NCBI RefSeq assembly: GCF_903645355.1
Contig: NZ_CAHJXR010000007.1
Location: 124,001 to 188,000, forward strand
DNA: 64,000 bases
DNA from: Schaalia sp. Marseille-Q2122
GTDB lineage: Bacteria > Actinomycetota > Actinomycetes > Actinomycetales > Actinomycetaceae
Reading direction: 5' to 3'
Part shown: in pieces, positions 18,156 through 25,367 of the stretch
Layout: every line of letters begins with the position of its first letter
How positions within the stretch are numbered: position 1 is the first letter of the stretch
Position numbers and translations under genes: made by a program
The notes under the pieces: model-generated
What the model was told of the DNA's origin: nothing
Database searches by the model: none
Seen by the model: the letters and a program-made list of their open reading frames with translations, nothing else

Positions 18156-18784
18156 ATCTGAATGCGTGGGTCGATACGACCCTCCTAGCGACGACTTTCA
18201 CCACGTTGTTCGTCATCATGGACCCGCCTGGCACCGTGCCCGTCTTCCTTGCCCTCACCGGCAAGTATTCCAAGGCAGACCAGCGGCGAGCTGCCGTCCA
18301 GGCCACGCTGACCTCTTTTGGTGTCATCGTGCTCTTTGCCGTGCTCGGCCAATACATCTTGACCTTCCTGCAAATCTCTATTGAGGCCCTGCAGCTCTCC
18401 GGTGGTATCTTGCTCTTCCTGGTCGCTATGGAACTGCTGATGGATCATGGTGACGCCGAAGAACCAGACACGGGCGATAACAACGTCAATGTTGCCCTTG
18501 TTCCTCTGGGCACGCCTTTACTAGCTGGGCCGGGCGCGATTGTGGCCGTCATGGTGTCGGTGACTCAAGCCAGCGATCATGCCGACGGGTGGATCGCTGT
18601 GCTCATTGCCGTGGTGCTCATGCACCTCGTCATCTGGGCAACCATGCGATTCTCGCTAGAACTGTCGCGCCTGCTCGGCAAGGGCGGCGTCATGATCCTC
18701 ACCAAGATTTCTGGCCTGCTGCTGGCCGCTATCGCCACGCAAATGATTATGAACGCCATCTTCAAGTTCATCGCGAATAACTGA
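18152..18784 (+). CDS. MarC-family (UPF0056) integral membrane protein
   Basis: 210 residues with six hydrophobic segments. The N-terminal region (FTTLFVIMDPPGTVPVFLAL) and TPLLAGPGAI in the middle are hallmarks of the MarC/NAAT family. Some members transport neutral amino acids; the E. coli MarC role in multidrug resistance was not upheld. It starts with GTG overlapping the PHP gene stop. No regulator is adjacent. Function here is unknown beyond a likely transport role in the cytoplasmic membrane. Confidence 0.9.
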   Translation: MNLNAWVDTTLLATTFTTLFVIMDPPGTVPVFLALTGKYSKADQRRAAVQATLTSFGVIVLFAVLGQYILTFLQISIEALQLSGGILLFLVAMELLMDHGDAEEPDTGDNNVNVALVPLGTPLLAGPGAIVAVMVSVTQASDHADGWIAVLIAVVLMHLVIWATMRFSLELSRLLGKGGVMILTKISGLLLAAIATQMIMNAIFKFIANN

Positions 18785-18929
18785 TTGCTCAGGGGCGCTG
18801 GGGCGGGCGGTGCCTGTGCCTATGTTTTGAGGTGCCGAGGCACCAAGGACGGTGGCCCGGCCCGCCCGCTCACGCCTTGCTTTGCAAGGCGCTCGAAGCC
18901 CGGCCGATGAGGCGGGGCGCTTGTGTCTA

Positions 18930-18978
18930 TTCGCCTACGCTTCGCTTCGGCTCCTATGCCCAACCGTGCCGCAAGCGC
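18930..18978 (+). repeat. Dispersed relative of the 59-60 kb array
   Basis: TCGCCTACGCTTCGCTTCGG, then CTCCTATGCCCAACCG and CGCAAGCG, closely matches segments of the repeat array at about 59070, 59387, 59600, 59827 and 60038 (for example TCGCCTTCGCTTCGTTTCGG, then CCCTTATGCCCAACCTC, GCTGCAAGCG). It lies inside the loop of the 18914-18981 inverted repeat. Confidence 0.75.
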
Positions 18979-19020
18979 CCCACCTCACCCGCCTTGCCGG
19001 CCGCGCCGCCCTCGTCGATA

Positions 19021-19078
19021 TGGGAGGGGCGTTGTAGTTTCTGGGGGTTATGCGGTGTGGAAACTGCAACGCGGTGTG
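19021..19078 (+). repeat. Palindromic intergenic repeat, copy 1
   Basis: First of three near-identical copies. GCGTTGTAGTTTC (19029-19041) pairs with GAAACTGCAACGC (19060-19072) with one G-T wobble across an 18-base loop. Its first 56 bases are identical to copy 3 (21832) and differ from copy 2 (19571) at one base. Confidence 0.88.
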
Positions 19079-19103
19079 TACGACGCTGGCTGAGGACGAG
19101 AGA

Positions 19104-19529
19104 TTAGGGGCGCTCCCAGGGAGCAATGCCGCCGGGGATGATGTCGAACATGGGGTGGATTGCGGGAACCTCGTCCTTTTCGAGGGCGGCGACGGCTCCA
19201 GGTGTGCGCTGCCGGAGCTTAGCAAGTAGGTGCCCACGCTCAAAAGATATCTGGCCTGCGGTGACGGTAATGCGCGTAGTGCCAGGGCGGTCAATGCGCG
19301 AAGCGTCAAAGCGGTAGCCTCGCCGAGTTGCTTCCTGCTGGATGCCCGCAAGGAAGGTTCCGACCGCTTCGAGGGGATCCTCGCAGGCCTGGAAGCGTTC
19401 CAGCTGGGGATGCCGCGTGTAGCCCTTGGTTCGACCGGCAATCACGGCTTGGGCGAGCAGAGCCTCTCGCCAGCAAGCTGTGAGGCCCTGACGATCCAAA
19501 TACGAGGGGTGAAGAGACCATAAGCGCAT
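19104..19529 (-). CDS. Pyrimidine dimer DNA glycosylase-like protein (Pyr_excise family)
   Basis: 141 residues beginning MRLWSLHPSYLDRQGL and continuing WREALLAQAVIAGRTKGYTRHPQL, the pattern of the Pyr_excise family that also contains T4 endonuclease V. The phage enzyme uses an N-terminal Thr amine and a Glu to cut at UV dimers. The residue after the initiator here is Arg, so equivalent chemistry is not assured, and family members in actinobacteria are uncharacterised. No membrane segment. The gene lies between copies 1 and 2 of the palindromic repeat and is transcribed away from the GntR operon. The ribosome site is weak. Confidence 0.72.
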   Translation of the reverse strand: MRLWSLHPSYLDRQGLTACWREALLAQAVIAGRTKGYTRHPQLERFQACEDPLEAVGTFLAGIQQEATRRGYRFDASRIDRPGTTRITVTAGQISFERGHLLAKLRQRTPGAVAALEKDEVPAIHPMFDIIPGGIAPWERP

Positions 19530-19570
19530 CCCTTAATTATTCCCTGTTCCTTGGAGGGCACTCGCTGCCA

Positions 19571-19645
19571 TGGGAGGGGCGTTGTAGTTTTTGGGGGTTA
19601 TGCGGTGTGGAAACTGCAACGCGGTGGGGAAAAGTTGGGCGAGGG
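19571..19645 (+). repeat. Palindromic intergenic repeat, copy 2
   Basis: Same orientation as copy 1 and copy 3, with a C-to-T change in the stem that keeps pairing as a G-T wobble. The tail GGGGAAAAGTTGGGCGAGGG is shared with copy 3 but not copy 1. It lies between the divergent Pyr_excise and GntR genes. Confidence 0.88.
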
Positions 19646-19720
19646 GGAGAGGGGCGGTGAGGGTGAGGATGGCAAAGTCGGAGCTAGGGGTTGCGTACCT
19701 CCATGCCCATGGTGTATCAC

Positions 19721-19740
19721 TGTATTAGGCAAGTAATACA
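19721..19740. promoter_or_regulatory. Probable YtrA/GntR operator
   Basis: Perfect inverted repeat TGTATTA-N6-TAATACA, 41 bases upstream of the GntR-family start codon. Size, spacing and position fit a dimeric winged-helix GntR regulator controlling its own operon. A second small palindrome, GTGTTGGCAACAC, lies just downstream (about 19747-19759). Confidence 0.72.
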
Positions 19741-19781
19741 GATGGGTGTTGGCAACACACCCACAACGATAGGAGGTGCCT

Positions 19782-20150
19782 ATGGATCTCAATGACTCGC
19801 GACCACTGTGGATCCAGCTCGTCGAAGAATTTCGACGACGCATCGTCTCTGGAGAATGGGGGCCCGGTAGCAAACTCCCCAGCGTCCGCGAACTTGCCCT
19901 TGAACTCGGCGTCAACCCCAACACCATCCAAAAGGCATTGGGGGAGCTTGACCGAGAACACCTCACCCAAACGGAACGCACTGCAGGGCGCTTCGTCACC
20001 AGCGACGCCGACCTCGTCAATCAGGCGCGGATCGGACTCGCTCAAGAGGCAACCGACACCTACGTCAGCGCAATGAAAGGACTGGGAATAACCGCAGAAC
20101 TCGCCGCTGACCTCATCACCACCCGTTGGGACAAGGAGGACCCCCGATGA
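19782..20150 (+). CDS. GntR-family transcriptional regulator, YtrA subfamily
   Basis: 122 residues. ATG 19782 has AGGAGG five bases upstream; the GTG at 19776 lies inside that site and is unlikely. Residues about 5-70 form the winged helix (RPLWIQLVEEFRRRIVSGEW, then GPGSKLPSVRELALELGVNP, then NTIQKALGELD), with only a short C-terminal helix pair for dimerisation. That short C-terminus is the YtrA pattern, associated with ABC transporter operons induced by cell-envelope antibiotics. It overlaps the ATPase gene (ATGA). The inverted repeat at 19721-19740 is its likely operator. Confidence 0.93.
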   Translation: MDLNDSRPLWIQLVEEFRRRIVSGEWGPGSKLPSVRELALELGVNPNTIQKALGELDREHLTQTERTAGRFVTSDADLVNQARIGLAQEATDTYVSAMKGLGITAELAADLITTRWDKEDPR

Positions 20151-20842
20151 CTCCTCTCATCCAGATCGACCATCTCACAAAAGACTTCCGAGGAACCAAA
20201 GCCCTTGACGACTTCAGCCTCAGCCTCGAGGGCGGACGTATTGTTGGCCTGCTGGGAGAAAACGGCTCCGGCAAAACCACGCTGCTGAAAATCCTGGCCG
20301 GACTGCTCATGGACTACCAGGGCAGCGTCCGCATCAGCGGACATCAGCCAGGCGCGGCAACCAAGAAGCTCGTCTCCTACCTGCCAGACACCTCAGCAAT
20401 CCCCACCAACCTGACCGTCACCCAAGCCGTTGACCTCTACGCGCGCTTCTTTGCCGACTTCGATCGCAGAAAAGCCCAAGAGATGATCGACTTCTTCGCC
20501 CTGCCCGAACACAAACGCATCAGCGAACTCTCACTCGGCACAGCAGAAAAACTCCAGATCCTGCTGGCGATTGCCCGCCAAGCGCAGATCTACCTGCTGG
20601 ACGAGCCACTGTCCGGCATCGACCCAGCCTCGCGCGAACGCATCCTGCGCGGCATCCTCACCAACTTCAGCGAGGACGCACTCATGCTGGTCTCCACCCA
20701 CCTTATCCACGACATTGAACCCGTCATTGACCAGACCCTGTTCATTAAACGTGGCCAGCTCATTCTCAACCAAGAAACTGACGCTCTGCGCGAAGAATAC
20801 GGCAAGAGCCTCGAAGCCATCTTTAAGGAGGTGTACGCCTGA
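20147..20842 (+). CDS. ABC transporter ATP-binding protein (YtrB-like)
   Basis: 231 residues from ATG 20147, which overlaps the regulator stop and is preceded by AAGGAGG. Walker A is GENGSGKT and Walker B is IYLLDEPLSGID. The signature motif is the variant LSLGTAEKL rather than LSGGQ, as in several two-component exporters of the CcmA/YtrB type. The switch His lies in VSTHLIHD. It should energise the permease that follows. Regulator, ATPase and permease overlap one another, so they form one translationally coupled operon. Confidence 0.93.
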   Translation: MTPLIQIDHLTKDFRGTKALDDFSLSLEGGRIVGLLGENGSGKTTLLKILAGLLMDYQGSVRISGHQPGAATKKLVSYLPDTSAIPTNLTVTQAVDLYARFFADFDRRKAQEMIDFFALPEHKRISELSLGTAEKLQILLAIARQAQIYLLDEPLSGIDPASRERILRGILTNFSEDALMLVSTHLIHDIEPVIDQTLFIKRGQLILNQETDALREEYGKSLEAIFKEVYA

Positions 20843-21681
20843 TGTTTGGCGCACTACTTGCTCAAGAGTTCCGTTTCACGATGCGCAGTCTCCTGCAGAT
20901 CCTCCTGTGGTCGGCGGCGGTGGGCGCGGTGAGCGCCATTATGGTGGCCACGGGACTGCCGGTGATTAGCCATTTAGGTCAGTTCTTCCTCAATATCGTC
21001 ATTGTCGGTATTGGCATTGCCACGCTCATTGTCATGACCGTCCACTACTGGCGTTCCATGCACGGCTCGCAGGCGCCGTTCACACACTCCATTCCAGTGT
21101 CGGGGCGGATGCTTTTTACTGCGAAGGTTGTCTACTACATGGTGGCGGTCGCGCTCTCAGCGATTCCCACTCTGCTCGCCGCGCTTGTGTTGGTCACAGC
21201 TCAGACCATTGCTCAGGGCGGCAGCCTGGTCGACACCTACTCGATGTTGTGGGAGGGGACGTGGCAGATGTTGTCCGCTGTGCTGTCATCGGGGGCCATG
21301 GTGGCTCTGATCCTGACGGTTGTGTTGGCTTCAGTGGCGGGCACGCTTCAACTCCTTGGCGCCATCACCATTGGTTTCTCCGGGCGCTACACCGCGCGCG
21401 GCTATGTTGGCCCCGTTCTTGCTTTGGCGGCGACCTATCTCATCAACCAGGTCGTCGCTGTGGTGGGGATGCTCTTCATCCCGCTGAGCCTCACTATTGA
21501 GGGCGATGCGCCAACGGGAGTTGCATTCTCCATGATGCTGCCCGACCTCATCAGGGCAGTGCAGACGGGCGGAGAGCCTAGCCTGGTTGGCATGGGTGGC
21601 CCTCTGGCGACAATCCCGCTGGGCATCATTGCCGCTTTCTTGGCCATCCGAGCTCTGGAAAAGCACCTCTACGTGCGCTAA
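20842..21681 (+). CDS. ABC transporter permease (YtrC/ABC-2-like)
   Basis: 279 residues starting within the ATPase stop (TGATG). Six hydrophobic segments are visible (about 17-38, 45-65, 97-120, 140-165, 172-195 and 245-265). The protein has no domain beyond the membrane core, as is usual for partners of YtrB-like ATPases. The substrate is unknown. Related operons respond to lantibiotics or glycopeptide-like stress, but that is only inference here. A strong terminator follows 21 bases after the stop. Confidence 0.85.
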   Translation: MFGALLAQEFRFTMRSLLQILLWSAAVGAVSAIMVATGLPVISHLGQFFLNIVIVGIGIATLIVMTVHYWRSMHGSQAPFTHSIPVSGRMLFTAKVVYYMVAVALSAIPTLLAALVLVTAQTIAQGGSLVDTYSMLWEGTWQMLSAVLSSGAMVALILTVVLASVAGTLQLLGAITIGFSGRYTARGYVGPVLALAATYLINQVVAVVGMLFIPLSLTIEGDAPTGVAFSMMLPDLIRAVQTGGEPSLVGMGGPLATIPLGIIAAFLAIRALEKHLYVR

Positions 21682-21702
21682 CGCTTGTAGGGATCAACAT
21701 GC

Positions 21703-21742
21703 GGGGTGTGAGTCTTGGGCGTTGTCCCAACACTCACACCCC
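21703..21742 (+). terminator. Terminator of the GntR/ABC operon
   Basis: GGGGTGTGAGT pairs with ACTCACACCCC, with a further inner TTGGG/CCCAA stem after one C-C mismatch and a 6-base loop. It is followed by CGATCCTTTG. Confidence 0.82.
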
Positions 21743-21831
21743 CGATCCTTTGCGAGGCAGAGCTGCGTCCGTACTGCCGCTGTCAGGCAAGTAAGGGCGG
21801 GGGATGGGGCGGAGGGTGAGAGGGCCAGCTA

Positions 21832-21909
21832 TGGGAGGGGCGTTGTAGTTTCTGGGGGTTATGCGGTGTGGAAACTGCAACGCGGTGTGGAAAAGTTGGG
21901 CGAGGGCGG
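21832..21909 (+). repeat. Palindromic intergenic repeat, copy 3
   Basis: The first 56 bases are identical to copy 1, and the tail GGAAAAGTTGGGCGAGGG is shared with copy 2. A partial echo of the tail (GCGCGGTGTGGAAAAGT) recurs at about 21957-21973. It lies between the converging GntR/ABC operon and the MacB-like gene. Confidence 0.88.
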
Positions 21910-21985
21910 GGCGCAGCGGGCGCAGGCAGACGGCCGACCGCAGACAGGCGGGCGCAGCGCGGTGTGGAAAAGTCGGTGAGTGGCT

Positions 21986-23965
21986 TCAAGAGCGCAGCGC
22001 ATCGGAGGGTTCAATCCGGGAGGCCCGCTGGGTGGCAACGACACCTCCGAGTAAGCCCACGAAGATCCCTCCGAGAATGCCCAAGGGCACCATGACGGGG
22101 TCGAGGACGGGTTGCCACTGGCGGGCGAGGGTCACCCCCAGGATGACGAGGACCGCGCCGTACACTCCGACGATGCCGCCCAGGACGCCGATGACAAGGG
22201 ATTCAGTCATGACCAAACCGGTGACGTGAATCCTGCGTCCGCCGATTGCTCGTCGAAGGCCGAACTCTCCGATTCGTTGGAAGACTGCTGCTGTCATGGC
22301 ATTTGTCATGGAGAGCACTGCGGCAAGTAGGGCAACCCCTGTCAGGGTCAGCAGCATGGTTTGGAGGTTGCTTTCGATGTTTTCTCTCAGGGTCGTGGGG
22401 TCAGGTGGGGCGTCTACTCGGACGCTTTCTGGGGATGCGGGGATCCACGCGACGGGGCCTTGTTCAGCGACTTGTTGGGCTGCTCCGGGTACTACTTTGA
22501 CTTCGGCGCTGTAGTAGCGCACGGCGGAGAATGATTGCGCTTCGTTTTCGGCGGTGATGATTGAGCGCATGAGGGCAAGTTGCAGGCCGGCATCCGTTAA
22601 GACGCCGACGACTCGTTTGGGTTGCCCGTCGATCCAGACTACGGGCGAGGCGAGGAGGGGGCCGAGGTTGATCTCTTGAGCGACTTGCGCACCGAGGAGC
22701 ACTTCTCCTTCTAAGAGCGTGGGAATACGTTTCTCAGCGGCAGATTGGGCGCTATCAGTGGGTGGTGTGTCTTGTGCTAACGCTCCGATTGGCCCGTTTC
22801 CGGTCTCAATTGTGACGATTTGGGAGGGTATGTAGCCGTCGACCAGGCCAACAAGGTCGTAGGGGACCTGTTGGCCGCCCGCGCTACTGAGAGGGGTGGC
22901 GGTGATGCGATGTTGGCCGTGGGTCACGGTGATGAGTGCGTCTTCGACGCCCGCCAGTTTTTTCACTCGTTCGAGGGAGTCGTGGCTGCTGGCTTGCCGT
23001 CCGCCTGGCGAGGTGTGCGCCGCTGAGCTTTGCAGGGCGACGCGTTGGTTTCGTTGGGCGTCGAAGATGTCTGAGACCTGGTACTGGGCGGTTTGTGCGA
23101 GCCCTGTGGTGGTCAGGGCCAGGCCGACGCCGAGGGCTACGGAGGCAATGAGTGCGATGCTGCGTGCGGGTTTTGCCCAGAGTCCCTTCCATGCGTCGCT
23201 GAGGGCGTCCTTAATGCGGACGGTGGAGCTTGTCCCTTCGGGCGTGGGGGAGGGACGTTCCCGCTCCGTAGAAGGATGACGAGGCTGAGCTGCGGGGTGA
23301 GTCTCGCTGACAATCCCATCGAGGACGTGCAAACGCCTGGGTGCTCTGGCTGCTACGGCGGGGTCGTGGGTGACGAGGATAATGGTGATTCCTTGGGCGT
23401 TGAGGGCTTCAAGGGTGTCCATCACCTGTTGGCCATTTGCTTGGTCGAGGTTGCCTGTGGGTTCGTCGGCGACGAGGATCGGCGCGCCGGAGGCGATGGC
23501 GCGGGCAATGGCGACGCGTTGGCGTTCCCCGCCAGAGAGCGTCGCGGTGTCTTGTTCTGCTTTGTGTTCAAGCCCAACAAAGCTCAACGCTTTTTCTGCT
23601 AGTTCTCTGCGGCGTTTGGCGGGGAGGCCTCGGTAGAGGGTGCCAAGAGCCACGTTGTCGAGGACGTTGCGCCCATCAAGCAGGTGGAAAGACTGGAAGA
23701 TGAAGGAAAAAGTGGAGGAACGGAGGCGGGCTCGTTGTACGTCAGTCAGTGTTGTTGTGTCAGTGCCGTCAATGAAGTAGCTGCCACCTGTTGGGGTGTC
23801 CAGAAGGGCGATCTGGTTGAGCATGGTGGATTTGCCCGACCCGGAAGGTCCTTCAATGACAACATATTCACCCTGCTCAATGGTTACTGTCGCGTCTTTC
23901 AGGGCCGTGACATTGACCGGACCGGTGTAGGTTTTTGCAAGCCTTTCGAGGCGCAGGGTAGCCAT
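21986..23965 (-). CDS. MacB-like ABC exporter: ATPase fused to FtsX-type permease
   Basis: 659 residues. The N-terminal ATPase covers about 1-220, with Walker A GPSGSGKS, signature [14 protein letters not shown] and [12 protein letters not shown] first membrane helix lies near 265-290 (SIALIASVALGVGLALTTTG). A large extracytoplasmic domain follows to about 535, then three helices with the FtsX signature region (GEFGLRRAIGGRRIHV). This mechanotransmission architecture serves export or extraction of antibiotics, peptides or lipoproteins. The start overlaps the adaptor gene stop by one base, so the pair forms an ATP-driven exporter with its adaptor. It is the last gene of the six-gene minus-strand cassette. 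Confidence 0.92.
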   Translation of the reverse strand: MATLRLERLAKTYTGPVNVTALKDATVTIEQGEYVVIEGPSGSGKSTMLNQIALLDTPTGGSYFIDGTDTTTLTDVQRARLRSSTFSFIFQSFHLLDGRNVLDNVALGTLYRGLPAKRRRELAEKALSFVGLEHKAEQDTATLSGGERQRVAIARAIASGAPILVADEPTGNLDQANGQQVMDTLEALNAQGITIILVTHDPAVAARAPRRLHVLDGIVSETHPAAQPRHPSTERERPSPTPEGTSSTVRIKDALSDAWKGLWAKPARSIALIASVALGVGLALTTTGLAQTAQYQVSDIFDAQRNQRVALQSSAAHTSPGGRQASSHDSLERVKKLAGVEDALITVTHGQHRITATPLSSAGGQQVPYDLVGLVDGYIPSQIVTIETGNGPIGALAQDTPPTDSAQSAAEKRIPTLLEGEVLLGAQVAQEINLGPLLASPVVWIDGQPKRVVGVLTDAGLQLALMRSIITAENEAQSFSAVRYYSAEVKVVPGAAQQVAEQGPVAWIPASPESVRVDAPPDPTTLRENIESNLQTMLLTLTGVALLAAVLSMTNAMTAAVFQRIGEFGLRRAIGGRRIHVTGLVMTESLVIGVLGGIVGVYGAVLVILGVTLARQWQPVLDPVMVPLGILGGIFVGLLGGVVATQRASRIEPSDALRS

Positions 23966-25191
23966 CAGCGATCCACTCTGACCTTGAGGCCTTCGCTGAG
24001 TGCCCTGTCGGCGTGCATGGATTCAATGGCGCACATTCCTGTGACGCAGGCGAGTTGGCGGATAGGTACTTGAATGAAAGAGTCCGCCTGCTGAAGCAGG
24101 ATATGTGCCTGACCGGCGGCATCAGTGGCAATGGCCCGTTGAGGTACAGCTAGGACGCCCTGGAGGGGATCGGTGAAGTTAATGGTGATGAGGATGTCGT
24201 TGTGTCCTGCCCATTCCAGTGGGATAGTGCCGTTTTCGGGGGTAAATTCAATGATTGAGCTCCCTGAGCTCTCACGCATCTGGGCGCCTTCTCCTTCTTC
24301 TTTTTTCTCGGCGATTGTGCTGATGCGGACGTTGATTTCTTCGTGTCCAAGCACTGCGGTTCCGGGACGTCCTTCCATCAAACGTGCCGCTACAGGTCCG
24401 GGCACTTCACTGCTGACGGTGATGGTCGAGGACGCTAAAACAAGCATGCTGTTTTCATCCCCAAGGGTTGTGCCCAGCCCGGGAACAGCGTTGACGTGCG
24501 CGGGCAGGCCGGGAATGACGAGGATTTCGCTGGCGGGCAGGTACGTTTCTTTCTCTACCTTGGTGGGGGCGGCGGGCCTGGGCGCGGTGGAGGTAGATTG
24601 TGCACTATCCGGCGCGACCTCGGATGTGGGGGGTTCTGGTTTCTTTTCTCGCTGGGGTGCTTTTGCACCGTTTTCCGAATAGAGATCCTGAATGCACGCG
24701 GCTGTCCACGCGCCAAAGTGCCCGTCTGGGTGGAGGTCGTAGCCGAGTCCTTGCAGGGCTTTTTGAATCATGCGGACGTCTTCGCCGCTATCGCCTGGGC
24801 CCAGATCACGATAGAGAGGAAAACCCCCGGAGAGCGCGATGAGGGGGCGATCGTTGATCCATGTGATGACTGTTCCTGAGCGGAGCTCTTGGCCCTGCTG
24901 GATTCCCTGCGAGGTGATGACAGATGTTGCCCCAGCTTTGGGGAGGGTGAACTTTCGTTCCCCTGACCGCCTGGCGCTTGCTTTCATGGTTGTCCGCTCA
25001 ACCAGGTCTGTTTTCTCGATCGCAACAAGGACGGGCTGCGCGGCAGGTGGAGCAGCGGCAGCGGCGCGCTGCGCGCTGGATTGAAATTGGCTGGCTGCAA
25101 CCCAGGTTGCGCCGATGAGTGCGAGCGCTGCGACGATGACAGTGCCGATGATGAATCGGCGTTTTATCCGTTTGCCTGTGTGTACTGTCAT
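23965..25191 (-). CDS. Membrane-fusion (HlyD/MacA-like) protein with peptidoglycan-binding domain
   Basis: 408 residues with one N-terminal membrane helix (RFIIGTVIVAALALIGATWVA region, about 12-32), so most of the protein is outside the membrane. A peptidoglycan-binding-1 domain is recognisable in the middle (LGPGDSGEDVRMIQKALQGL, then GYDLHPDGHFGAWT). A MacA-like beta-barrel/hairpin region flanks it. Gram-positive MacB systems often pair with such adaptors, which anchor the exporter to the wall. It is coupled to the MacB-like gene by a 1-base overlap. The gap to the upstream lipoprotein gene is 176 bases and holds short tandem repeats. Confidence 0.83.
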   Translation of the reverse strand: MTVHTGKRIKRRFIIGTVIVAALALIGATWVAASQFQSSAQRAAAAAPPAAQPVLVAIEKTDLVERTTMKASARRSGERKFTLPKAGATSVITSQGIQQGQELRSGTVITWINDRPLIALSGGFPLYRDLGPGDSGEDVRMIQKALQGLGYDLHPDGHFGAWTAACIQDLYSENGAKAPQREKKPEPPTSEVAPDSAQSTSTAPRPAAPTKVEKETYLPASEILVIPGLPAHVNAVPGLGTTLGDENSMLVLASSTITVSSEVPGPVAARLMEGRPGTAVLGHEEINVRISTIAEKKEEGEGAQMRESSGSSIIEFTPENGTIPLEWAGHNDILITINFTDPLQGVLAVPQRAIATDAAGQAHILLQQADSFIQVPIRQLACVTGMCAIESMHADRALSEGLKVRVDR

Positions 25192-25244
25192 GTCATTCTT
25201 TTCTGTAAGGGCTCTTCTGAGGTGGAGCTTGCACTGCTCATGCA

Positions 25245-25303
25245 GCGTGCCTTTTTAAGCGTGCCTTTTCAGAGTTGGGGCCGGTTCAGAGTCGGGGCCG
25301 GTT
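25245..25303. repeat. Two adjacent short tandem duplications
   Basis: GCGTGCCTTTT occurs at 25245 and 25259 (14-base period). AGAGTTGGGGCCGGTT and AGAGTCGGGGCCGGTT follow with a 17-base period (25270-25303). They lie in the leader between the lipoprotein gene stop and the adaptor gene start. Confidence 0.8.
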
Positions 25304-25367
25304 TTCTGGCGTTCGCGTGCCGAGTAATTGATGGGTGTTTATTGCGGGGCGTGCCAGTAGAAGCTGA

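Larger units (their letters stand above)
18785..19103. other. Structured intergenic region with repeat elements
   Basis: 319 bases with no gene. It contains a hairpin CGCCTTGC-TTT-GCAAGGCG (18873-18891), a 10-bp perfect inverted repeat GGGGCGCTTG (18914-18923) with CAAGCGCCCC (18972-18981), a segment related to the 59-60 kb array (18930-18978), and copy 1 of the palindromic repeat (19021-19078). Such dense structure is unusual for an intergenic spacer. Confidence 0.75.
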
